NCBI RefSeq assembly: GCF_000524195.1
Contig: NW_020170385.1
Span: 1,859,816-1,923,815 of the forward strand
DNA length: 64,000 nucleotides
Reading direction: 5' to 3'
Source: Echinococcus granulosus
Taxonomy: Eukaryota > Platyhelminthes > Cestoda > Cyclophyllidea > Taeniidae
Shown here: positions 1 through 10,249 of the stretch, piece after piece
Position numbering within the stretch: the first letter of the stretch is position 1
Layout of the letters: each line of letters opens with the position of its first letter
Translations under genes and position numbers: made by a program
The notes under the pieces: generated by a model
Told to the model about the DNA's origin: nothing
The model's database searches: none
Seen by the model: only the letters and a program-made list of their open reading frames with translations

Positions 1-1749
1 CGTAAAAAATTGGCGCTCTGAATTATGATGCATGCTTTTTCAGCAGTGCGTAGTATGTCAAAAGGAATAAATTCACCAGTGCCATCTCTTCAATTACCTG
101 CCATTACCACCGCATCTTCCCTCCAAATTATACATCAATTTTAAGTTTGGTACTGTTCGGAAGTGAAATTTTACTGTTATGTCTTACGAGTTGATCTTTG
201 CTCTCAACGAAACCCACAAAAACCGCATAATTTCCACTCCTGCGTCGACTAAGTGCGACTAAAATTAGACATGAAGACAACACCTGGACGTCCGAAGGCA
301 GCTGCATTGCAAATCCTCTCGCACATTATGCGCTTTTGAGCAACCGACATCCGTACATGACGACATCATCGCTGTTTAGAATAACTAAACTCAGAGGCAA
401 CGTCAACGTTTCGACCACACCGTTTTCTCATTCAAGATTTGTCATTTATGCCAAATAAGACTTGTTATTAAATTACACCGACTATTTCCCATTGATTCTA
501 CTACCTTTTTAATTTATTGCACCTATTTTCCTCATGCCTCTCCTCTCCCTCTTAGTACACTTCATTTAAGCAATTGTGGGAGTCTTGGATGTAATCTTGA
601 TCTTAAATATCATAACACGAATAGATGATACACTCCCAGAAACTGCTAAGTTCGGTGTGGAGAAAAGGGCAATGACTGCGATAAAACGAATTCCGTGCTC
701 TTGTCTCACTTACAGCCCTGACGTTTAACGATGCGGTTGGTATAGCAATAGCATTACCTCCAGCCTACCAACTAACAGGAAATCTTTCCTTTTTGAGAAA
801 GACCGCGCACTCTGCTATAAAAAAATTAATAAAAAAAGGAGCACACTGATAAAGTAGTACCGTAGTCCCTTACTTTATAGTATGTGCACTTCAATTGAAT
901 GTCACCGCATACCTTTTGGAGTTTCTCACGGTTCGGTCCTTACGACAACGGCACAGAAGTCTATTCATGTCTCATTCCTGTGGTCGGCTTTAATTCATAT
1001 GAGTACTGTTGTGATGTCCGAAACAGAAGATCGCATATAGTGGCGAGAACGACGGTCAAACACAATGGGTGCTTCATGGAATCGACAATTTCCTGAAGAG
1101 TAGGTGAGGCCAAATAAAAGTCAGTACTGATAACGGGTACGGTAGGCAACTTTCGAGGATCTACACATCACTTTCAGATATTGAAAGATACTTAGTTGCA
1201 ATCATAGGTCCCCGAGTCTTCTCCGAAGTTATGACAAGCCAAAGGACTGTGGAAGAACATGTACTACTACCGGCAAAGGAAACAATTCTGTGGCAAAATG
1301 AAACCAAAACTGACATCAAGAAGGGTTATTACTGCTGGGAAGCCTGTCTTAACAAGGTTTTCCTTAACGTAAACATTAAGTGTGTGCACATCTACGGGTA
1401 CTTCACCTTTTTAGCCTTAACGTTCCTCTGGTGAGGTTTGAAAACTGGAATACCTTGCATAAAAACAGCGTGGACAACCGAAAAGTCGTGCAATCGAGAC
1501 CCCACCTTGGGTAAAGTGATGAGCCAAGACCTTGCGAACGCTGCACGCACACACCCTGCCACATTCAAAGCCCAACACGCCTCCAGCCCCAGTGTTGTGG
1601 AAGTTGAGCAACTCACAATTACATGCGTCTTACGTAAATGCCAGCTGCCCACTGTCTAATCAAACAGCTCTAGATAGCCGCATTATTATATACATTGTGT
1701 GCCGCCTGGACAGAGGTATGTACAAGAGATGGTGACAAAGTCCAGCCAA
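1..1749. other. intergenic, no supported gene
   Basis: I see no family-recognisable exon on either strand. The short open frames between about 900 and 1735 overlap each other on both strands, have no splice-compatible partners and have unremarkable composition, so they are treated as chance. The downstream end of the minus-strand capping-enzyme gene abuts this stretch at 1750. Confidence 0.5.
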
Positions 1750-3484
1750 TCAGTTTTGAGAAGTGGAGTCAGGAGCTGAAATGTTGGAGTAGTTTGCAAC
1801 CCCTACTTCGCTATCCAGTGGGTGGGGAGGTGTAGCTTCACCCGGAGTTAAATCAGAATTTGTGAAGGGCACAGTGCTAGATATAATCGCAGACTGAAGA
1901 ACGTCGCCGAGATGGATGGTATTTGGGGTAGTACCAGAGGACTCGAAAGTGGGATATGCATCTAGTACTGCAGGGGAAACTATTGAGGAATAATTTGGGG
2001 TCTGAGGGCAGTAGCGTACAGGCGGCGGACCTGCAGGTGCCCCGAATGTGTCAGACAATATTGGAGAACCTCTCCAAAGGTGGGCCGCTTCACGACAGTC
2101 GTTACGAATGGAAGAGGGAGTTGCGCCGTAGGACTTTGAGCATAACATAATACACCGCTGAAAGGATTCATTAGGCCGCGGAACCTTGATTTTGTCAAAG
2201 TACGAAAAACCAATATCAAGAAGAATAGGCTCCAGGTTGGACGGGTCAATCGTCATTGCCTTGTAGTTCTCTTGTTGTTTAATCTAGAAAGCACATTAAT
2301 GAGGGAAAAAATTTCACACGTACTGTAAACCTGCTGTTCTTATAGGAAGCCTTCGGTTGAGGCTCCAGCAAAAGATGACCGCCTGGTTTCAGCAGATTGA
2401 ACACACGACGAAAGAACCGCATTAAACCAGCATCACCGTAGTTTAGGTGTATCCACTTAGTAACACTGAAGGCGAGAATGATGTTGTAAGTAGGATCGTC
2501 ATCCGTGGATATACAATCACTCCAATCAGCAACTTGAAAGTTAATTTTTTCAAAGTTGGCACTAGTTTGGGCTGCCCAACGAATCTTCTCCCTTTGTAAG
2601 CTTTTTGCATTTTCAATCAACTCGGCATCACAATCGAAGGCATCGATTCTGTTTACGTCCGGAAAATGTTCGAGTATTTTGAAAGTGACTGTACCATTGT
2701 GACAACCGTAATCTGCAACATCACTGTTTGAGAACCACTCTGGCATGAGAACCTTAATTCGATCATCCGGGTCCCGTCTAGAGTAATAATCGGGATAGTT
2801 CCCGGTAAGAGGCATCCGTCTACCTTGCCACCTCGTCCGCCGCGAAGTTCTTAAACACAAACCACTACAACGAAAAGACAAAGAGCTCCTTTTCCCGTTG
2901 AGGTTAAGTGAGGGTTGCGAAAGAATTGAGTTCGGGGGGTCACTAACGTTGGGACTAGTTCCATCAGGTTCACCATTGATACTCAGAGCGGGGGTATTAA
3001 GACGGGAATCACCGTGCGGGGGCGACAGCCCTTCAATTCTACGACGATCCGTCTCCTTCATTAGATCTTGAAGATTCAGAGGGTCGCTAGGATTGAGGGC
3101 AGGTTTCCATGTTTTATGGGAACGACGCCTATTTTTTGCGTAGTATTTACAGGAACGAAATGCAGATGAACGCGATTGGGAGGAAATAGGCCGTCTAACT
3201 GGCCGACCAGGGGCCTGATGAGGAACCGGATCGAAGGCATAATTATAAGATCTTGGTGGACCACGCAAAATCCAACCATTTTGAAACAATGGACGGGATA
3301 ATGCGGGTGTGTGAAAGCGCCAACGATAGGGAGACGGGAATCGGGGCTCTGCCAGCGCGGACACATCTAAAGGCAAACATTTGCGAATCAGATACAGGTT
3401 GCTACTTAAACTTCTCATAAGTAGCTCGACCACAAAAAAACAAAAAGTGCAACCGTAATGACTTCCGACGCGTTCACCAGTCAA
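1750..3484 (-). CDS. MEPCE: Bin3-type RNA methylphosphate-capping methyltransferase (MePCE/BCDIN3 family)
   Basis: This is a SAM-dependent methyltransferase of the family that places a methyl group on the 5' gamma-phosphate of 7SK or U6 RNA. Exon 1 runs from 3484 to 2324 and exon 2 from 2283 to 1750, joined in phase 0 over a 40-nt GT-AG intron. Visible motifs in order are GNYPDYYSRRDP followed by RIKVLMPEWF (the Bin3 entry motif), DYGCHNG (SAM motif I), an acidic motif II around IDAFDCDAELI, then FSVTKWIHLNYGD, RRVFNLLKPGGHLLLEPQP and, in exon 2, the family's C-terminal FQRCIMLCSKS. About 230 residues precede the domain and are basic, Pro/Ser-rich and unrecognised. The start is uncertain: ATG at 3484 is the first in frame, but one at about 3418 is equally plausible. 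The long insertion after motif I seen in human MePCE is absent. Exon 2 ends with a Ser/Pro-rich tail of about 130 residues beyond the usual family end. The model predicts about 564 residues. Confidence 0.85.
2284..2323 (-). other. 40-nt intron in the capping-enzyme gene
   Basis: On the minus strand the donor reads ACA|GTACGTG and the acceptor CTTTCTAG|ATT. Removing the 40 nt restores the family alignment from EPQPKASYKNSRFT to IKQQENYKAM in phase 0. A competing donor at 2330 (CAG|GTTTAC) would put exon 2 out of frame. Confidence 0.75.
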
Positions 3485-5128
3485 CTACCCTAGCTATACA
3501 TTTGCTTACGATTGTATCCAGGCCAGAACTGAGGTCTCATTCGGTTTCTTTGCATAGTAGCGCAGGCAAAGTTAGGCGTCTACACGACAGCATAGTAGAT
3601 CCCAAATACCCTAGAAGAGCTAGCGAACAAGCTTATATAAACACCCGCAAAATAAAAAGTAGGATCAACAGGATCAATTGCAAGAAATTTAAAGGTTTTA
3701 CACAAGATCCTCGTAAAAAAAATAAAATGAAATGTAAAGGGATATGACTAGGAGAAGATGTAACTTTTTAAGTATTTTGTTAATTTTTGATTTTACAAAT
3801 GGTCAATAGACCGCACAAAAACATAAAGAAGTTACAAAAGAGAAGCAACACCTTAGGCGCCTTTATCCCTTAGTATTTGTACGACAGGCTATTATGAATG
3901 TTTGTTATGTCGTAAAAAACAGCTCAACAACAAGATTTGTAAGCAAACATGTACTACTTTTATTAGTAAATGTTTCTATTCCTACAATTTAGGGAATACT
4001 AAATGTAGATGCTAATTATGAACAAAACATTTTAGAGATTGAACCCTACAGCTCTGGTGTATAATTAAGAATGGTGCCAAACTGAAGTTCTGCGATTTTG
4101 CCTTCGCCCAAATAAAAACCTGAACCATGACGAAGCAAATTGTACGAATTCACTCAAGTCAATCACGCTAAAGCACACCCTTCTTCCATTATTTATCCTT
4201 AAAAACCAATGCTAATCTGCCGCATTTTTAAGCTCTAAAATTTTTGACCCCCTCTAGTTTTACTGTATTTTCAAATTATTTTGAACCCTTGGTAAACCGC
4301 TAGCCCGTACAGAAACGCCTTCTTACCAATAAAAAAAACTTAGTGAGCTACGCTGACTGCACCCAGAATGAAACTGCTTATACTAAAAAGCAAACCTATT
4401 TTCATGTTCTATTTACTATATCAACTTAGCTGAAGGTCAATATCCTATATAAATATTTAAAATTTTTAACAGCTTGCCGAAAGCGATGAAATCAATATAA
4501 CATTCTGGCAAAGTTGTTTTCTAAATTTCTGCACAACAAACGCAGATAAACAGCACGACAAATAGAAGTATATTTTTAAACCAACTAAAGAGTTTCCGCA
4601 CGTGAAGTCAAAATTTGTAGGGAGATGTAGTGAATGCAAACGGTTAATGTACCGATTATCCTCTTAAGCCTCAAGGAAAATCATTTTTATCAAATCTAAG
4701 TGTTTTAGAAATTTAATCACACCTCTTAGTTTAAAGGCTGTCACGAGTGCTGCGAGAAACAAAGAAAGTACCAAAAGTAGTAAGAATTTCTCTTTGTAAT
4801 ATTTATCTTAAATCTAATGTAAAGTTCAGATATATTCAATGAATTTGCACCGATTTTACTATAAAAACGTCAAACGCTACAATTTGTTGGCTTTTCCTAG
4901 TCAACTTGCGTCTTTTTGGATAATCTTTGAGTTGAAAGGACCTCTTTTTCAGGGCGGGTTATTTACTCCACTGGATGTCGCATTTGCTGGCGTCTCTACG
5001 TAAATGAGGTGTGCATTACGTACAGGAGTATCATTCTGCTTAAAAAATTTTGGAAGGAGGTTTAAGACGTCCAATTCGTTGCCTTCTATGACATTTCGTG
5101 AATCCTTTCAGCCCTACAGTAGGCATTT
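3485..5128. other. AT-rich intergenic region
   Basis: This stretch separates the divergent capping-enzyme (minus) and MMADHC (plus) genes, so both promoters should lie here. It is AT-rich with scattered A/T runs. I see no conserved motif, RNA gene or exon. The open frame at 3502-3747 is Lys/Arg-rich but has no recognisable family and starts directly opposite the 5' end of the methyltransferase. Confidence 0.45.
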
Positions 5129-6228
5129 ATGTTGAATATGTACACTAAAACAGTTATCCTTTGGAGGAAACGTTTGCCCCCCAGGAGGTGGCCTGAAACT
5201 CAACTTGGACCTATTGAGGCCGTAAATCCCAGGTGTCCATTACCGGGTCATGTAGGATTGTTGGAAATATCGAAAGAGACCGAGATATCGCTCATTCCCG
5301 CAACTCTTATTTTACCCCCTACTTCGACGAATCACTATGTATCGATCATGGTTCAAGCTGTATGCTATCTACAAGTTGGTTGTGCTACAAATATCTTGCT
5401 TTTTTGGCGTATTTTTAGGCCTCATTCGTCCTTGTGTTCAGTGGTTTTTGCAGAATTGCTCATTATTCTTTATTTATTTTTTTTTCTTTTACGCGGACGT
5501 GACTTGATGCATATTGAAATGCTACTTAATTTGACTCTGTGCTCAGGTTATTCATACCTTAAACTTTGATGTCCTGTCCTATAATGTTGCTGACTTACTT
5601 GCAATCCCGCCTTAACTTACTTCAGGACTTCGATGCCAAAACCCAGTCCCTTGTTCCTGATATCGACACCAGCCTTATTGAATATGTTGTGTGTGCATGC
5701 CCGCAACTCATTAAACCGGATCTTAGGACTCTTTTCCCTAGTAAGAATTTCTTAGGGGCTCGGATGACGACCATTATATTTCGTTACAAAATGGAGATAC
5801 AAACAATTGAAAACATCGAACAGGTTTTTGAGATTGTAAGTTGCTTTAAGTTTCTAATATGTGACTTAGTTTATACAATCCGCAATTGACATATGTGCAT
5901 TACTGCGAAATTTTGGTTATTGGGCTGATTTCATCCATCCAGCATCGGGTATACCGGTGAGTTTACTATTATTTTATCAGGTGTGTTCTGTACAACTTTG
6001 ATATCACTCTAGTTCTTACGTTATTAGTACCTCGAGTTTCATGCCGAACCGAATATCAGCCGTTTGAACAGACGGTTGACGCCTTTTTTCTTCGTTGTGG
6101 GCGACGATGGTTGCTGCAAGATTCTTCGAAGCCGACACTTTGATGGACGCTTGTTTATCGGCGTAATTTTCACAGATGCCCCGAAGAACCACCCCATTCT
6201 GACTCAATTTTCCACCATTGAGAGATAA
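5129..6228 (+). CDS. MMADHC: cobalamin trafficking protein MMADHC (CblD)
   Basis: MMADHC receives vitamin B12 after MMACHC and directs it to cytosolic methionine synthase or mitochondrial methylmalonyl-CoA mutase. Proposed exons are 5129-5359 (donor possibly at 5374), 5626-5835, 5870-5956 and 6028-6228, all joined in phase 0, giving about 242 residues against about 296 in human. Exon 1 starts with a basic, acid-free stretch suited to mitochondrial targeting, then [10 protein letters not shown]...PLPGHVGLL, matching the family's WPDETMGP...LPGNIGF. Exon 2 carries [21 protein letters not shown]. Exon 3 has the hallmark [12 protein letters not shown]. Exon 4 has [11 protein letters not shown] and [10 protein letters not shown], matching the C-terminal core that includes the conserved Cys-Cys. 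Two introns are only 34 and 71 nt. The loop between the ADFI motif and the Cys-Cys motif is divergent from the human FFGPYTN...LFETDERYRHLG segment. The exon 1/2 junction is the least certain part. Confidence 0.85.
5836..5869 (+). other. 34-nt intron in MMADHC
   Basis: The donor is GAGATT|GTAAGT and the acceptor TGACTTAG|TTTATACAA. Removing it joins NIEQVFEI to [12 protein letters not shown] in phase 0 and restores the family alignment into GYWADFI. Confidence 0.75.
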
Positions 6229-8343
6229 TACGCTGACACTCATAGTAACATCACAAACAGTTGTTCTACCAATTGTTTCATGTAATTTTTTTGTACGCAA
6301 AGGGCTATTCTACCTCCTGCATTGAAATTAGCATTTATTAACCCAAACATTAGGTACGTAGATGTTTTGCTGGAACGTATTGTTCCGGTGTACCACTTTA
6401 TAATTCTTAGTGGTGCGTCACATCTCAGCACTTGAGTGTTTATTTCACCCGACGTTCATGAACTTTTTTACCCGTTTCGCGTATTTAAAAATGATGACCG
6501 TATTTGTCTGTTCATTGACTTATGCGTGTAATCGGGTTCATTTAACCGGCGGAAATTTGGATAACAAGGGAAATTGATATGCGCCACTTGCATGCATAGG
6601 CTTCATTATAGCGCAGCGAAATCGAGACGTGTCGATCAGGTGGGACTCGCGTCATCCATGTTCAGAGGAGGTATGTTTAAATGTTTGCTTAGTTACACAA
6701 ATCCAAATTGTCTTGTGGCCTGGCTTGCCGCCATGTTTCCGATGTGTCAATCCTTCTAAGCGCCAGCCAGCAGCGAACTGGCTTTTCCCGTTGTCCCTTA
6801 CTGCTTCTTCAGGACAGATCGTGAGGTGGAAGCTACCGTAGCGGTAGCAGTAAACAGACCAAGCCCGAGTGAACGAGTGTTCAAAGCTGACGTTGGGTCA
6901 TGTATCTAGGTGTGTTAGAAGTGGTCCCCAGCATGGTAGAATTAGACCTCGGAGACCTACTTTGTGGGATTTATCGTGGCCGAACCCCTTGGATTATCAT
7001 CTCCTTATTGTGTAGTCCAGGGTGTGGTGACGGAGTTGAAAAGTCTGGAGGTAGCCACCGCAGATACGCAACGTATGTGAGGAGACGTCTCTACTGCGAT
7101 TGCAGTAACTGAATAAAAACGAGGTTGGCGATTGGGCGGCGTTGAAATGGGAGGAGAAGTGGGAGGTGAGTTTCTGAATTCGGCTACGGCCCTACTAGGT
7201 GGTTGTGGCTTGAGTCAATTAATCTTGTAGCGGCATACCCTCTGAGGGCCGCATCTAACCTTGGGAAATACAAGGTCAACGAAACCGTGCTTTTAGCAAA
7301 GTCGGCGAAGTACGCAATTGATATTGAGATCAAACGCCACCTCGGATAGCGACATGTACGGACTTTATTCATGGTTTGTGGGTGGGCTACAAAGCCCTGA
7401 ATGCGCTGATGGCAAAAATACAAAGGATACTGAGTGGGTCTTCGGGCCTACTTTCCAAGGAGTAGATACCAAGTGTTAAAGCAAATCAAGGTTATGGTTT
7501 GCACCTCTATGTAGCGTCCCAAGTCTTTAAATCGAAATAAGCCAATGGAAAAAAGTGCATACTAAGAGCACATAGACAAGCTATGTGGCTAATAGAACAG
7601 ACTGGGAATCACACCGCAAGCTGATAGCACAAACTGTGGAGTCTGAATAGTCAGGGTCATCACCCGTACCGTCGGATGAAATATAAAATCACTGCATTTG
7701 CTTTACAAATGTTTATTATATAAGCGCTGCTAGTAAAAAGTATTGGAATATACTTTATAAAAACTGAGGCAAAAGATGCTTTAATTTTGATGGGGTTGAA
7801 AAGAGCTTAAGAAGAGTTATTCAGCTTGAATGAACTAGTGTACCAACATCAACTGATTGCATATTAAACACAAGACATAGTTCTGCCCTGTCCACGAAGG
7901 TAAAAACTGGCAATTTCTAACACGTAACTTACACCACTACCTCTTGTTTCCTTAAGTTTGCTGGTCCTAGCAATTTGTTTTGTTCGTTTTTTTGTTTTAA
8001 GCGACTGTTTGTGCGAAGGCAAAATGTAGTATCTGCTTTCACGGCGCATACATGTGCTAGGTGTCATATTTGTTTACTGCGAGCCTCCCATAGTTTTCAA
8101 TTAATTCGAAATACTTAATTAGACACAATCCATTTGTTTACTGTTCGCGAACTGTTAGTCCACTGCCCCTAATAAAGAGCTAACTTTCTGGAAAAAAATT
8201 ACCATATTGCTCTCACTAACCTTTTTGCTCTTCTCTGCAATATATATAAGGCCCTAAATCTAGTCTTTGTTGACCTTAAAGAACCGCTTATTTTATTTAA
8301 TTTCCGTAGTTTGGTTAGCCTCTTCCATCGAGTTTTTTCGATC
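6229..8343. other. intergenic region without a supported gene
   Basis: No exon or RNA gene is recognised. Positions 6570-7430 are somewhat richer in G+C than the flanks and hold overlapping short open frames on both strands. This could be a decayed mobile element, but I find no reverse transcriptase, integrase or terminal repeat to support that. Confidence 0.4.
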
Positions 8344-9394
8344 ATGAACTGGCTCCTAAATTTTGCATACTGCATTGCCAGTGTTCTACTCTTTTATGGT
8401 GTTGACAATATCGGCTTGGTCTAATAATCGGAGGAAGTTTTTGTACCAAGGATTACATTTTTTAGAATGGGCTACCTTTTCTATGTATCTAGATGCGGAT
8501 TCAAGCCCCTGGGACTCTGTCTTCTTCTCCTTTCATTGCCTGCTATGTTATGTACAAGTGCAACCTTTTTACCTTATGTGGACCTTTTCCTTTTTCAATA
8601 CCCCTCTACGGCCTCAACAGTAACCGTAATGATGTGGCAGGTTGTAGTGACTGAGCTGTGAAATTTCGCTATTATCGCTGGCTCTAGATTTTATATCATT
8701 AGGTATCTCTAATACCATATTGGCCACCATTTTAGTTTTAAGCTAATTTATATATTCCAGTTACTTTGCCATGGTCACGTACTATTTAGACCGGTTTCCG
8801 TAAGCACAAGCAAAAGTATATTAAACACTTATATTTGTTGCATGACAGTTATGCGCTGGGATATTGTTTGTACGTAAGGTTTTCCGTCTTTCTGTATACA
8901 CAATGTTTGTTGTCAAAGGTTTTCTTTATTATTAACTCACGTGTATGTCAGTTTATTACTGATACCATCGAAGTAGACTCCTTCTCATTAATGCCACTAC
9001 CTTAGGAATTGTTAAATTCATTATTTTTCATTTAGGGGTTGCTCATACTTGGGGTAGAAGTGCACATATTTGAAAGGCGAATTGTTGAAGCGTCGACATA
9101 CGAGACAGAGATTGGCTTTACTCTTTAGAGTTGTATGTGTTTTCAACTTAGAAAGGTAAAAACCTGATCTTGCGCCCTTTAGGGAATCCCTAAGGTGCAA
9201 ATTACGCTCTTCATTTCAGTTGTCACAGGGATCAAGGGCTCGACCTCAAATGCTTCTCGAAACTGTTCCTCCTAAACGTCTAATTGACTGGGAATCCGAT
9301 ATTTGCAAAAGTGCTTCCGACTTTTTAGCTCCTGAAATAAGGTTATTTTCCCAGTTTTTCTGTGAGTTTCATTTTAAGGAATTGAGTGATTAAT
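8344..9394 (+). CDS. candidate small multi-exon gene, unrecognised (weak)
   Basis: The clearest piece is an open frame without its own early ATG, from a clean acceptor (CTTCATTTCAG|TTGTCACAG, exon from about 9227) to TAA at 9392-9394. It reads with ordinary protein composition, for example ETVPPKRLIDWESDICKSA then FLAPEIRLFSQFFCEFHFK. Upstream are hydrophobic open segments: ATG at 8344 starting MNWLLNFAYCIASVLLFYG, then 8465-8600 after an ATTTTTTAG acceptor, and about 9037-9126 (GLLILGVEVHIFERRIVEAS). Together they suggest a small membrane protein. I could not chain them with confidence and recognise no family. Donor choices and the middle exons are unresolved, and the signal could be chance. 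Confidence 0.25.
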
Positions 9395-9539
9395 TACTTT
9401 AATTGATTTATTGGTTACCGGTAAGTGTTGGTAATGCCCTTTCTGTAAAATTGAGGAATCTGCAAGTTAAAGGGGTGCTTAATTGTAACATACTGGTCGC
9501 CTAACTCTCGGTTTCGGTAAGGGGGCTGCTTACTGTTTT

Positions 9540-9640
9540 CACCATTGCACCTTCGCCGGGTAGACTGGCCCTTGGCCCATGCCAGTAACCCCGAGTATCA
9601 TGCCTCTTTCCGCCTTCAGGGAAGTCTCCGGGCGCTACAT
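9540..9640 (+). repeat. dispersed repeat copy A
   Basis: This block contains TGGCCCTTGGCCCATGCCAGTAAC followed about 50 nt later by CTTCAGGGAAGTCTCCG. It resembles copies near 44.1-44.25 kb and 51.08-51.2 kb. The edges are unknown. No coding capacity or target-site duplication is visible. Confidence 0.4.
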
Positions 9641-10188
9641 AATACATAGGGCTTGGCAAGAGCTTCAAACATCTTCCTGCATTGGCTCAGCTCATTCACT
9701 TTGATGACACAAATCACGAGTAGTGTACTGAGCCCTGCCTGGATCTTGAAGTTCAAAGAGTGTGGAGACTAGCGATTTTAAACTGCTTGAAATCCCAGAA
9801 ACTTATCAGGCTCATACAGAAACGCCGTGATAGTGGACGCGCACCCGGTTCACAACAACTCTGGCTCCGATATACGTGCGCTATAAGTGCCATCTATGTG
9901 GCCCAGCACCAGTCACTAAAAACCTCGATTTTATATAGCAATTTCGGTCGAATTTAAACTGGCAACAATAAGTGCTAATTCAGAATGCAAACTACGCTGT
10001 CGTGTCATAACGCTGAAAGTACTAATGTTTCTAAAGTCAATGCCAAAATTGGATAAAGCCCGAGATCAATTAACATCCGCAGAACATTGGAGCATTGGGA
10101 TTTGAGTCGTCGATGAAACGCTGAGAATAACTGCAGTTTTATGCACCCAGTGCAAAAGCACGACACCTGCAAATGGACTTTTTTATCA

Positions 10189-10194
10189 TTTATT
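10189..10194 (-). terminator. polyadenylation signal for the TOG-array gene
   Basis: The minus strand reads AATAAA here, about 55 nt downstream of the TGA stop at 10250-10252. Confidence 0.5.
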
Positions 10195-10249
10195 TGAGGT
10201 ATGTGATGGGTGAACTTGACTGATGTTAAAAAGGTGGTCCTGGAGAAAA

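Noticed and set aside
899..1735. Cluster of short open frames on both strands
   Set aside because: They overlap in several frames, none has recognisable motifs, and no coherent exon chain can be made.
3502..3747. Plus-strand 81-residue open frame, Lys/Arg-rich
   Set aside because: No family resemblance or splice context, and composition follows the A-rich DNA. It lies opposite the 5' end of the methyltransferase.
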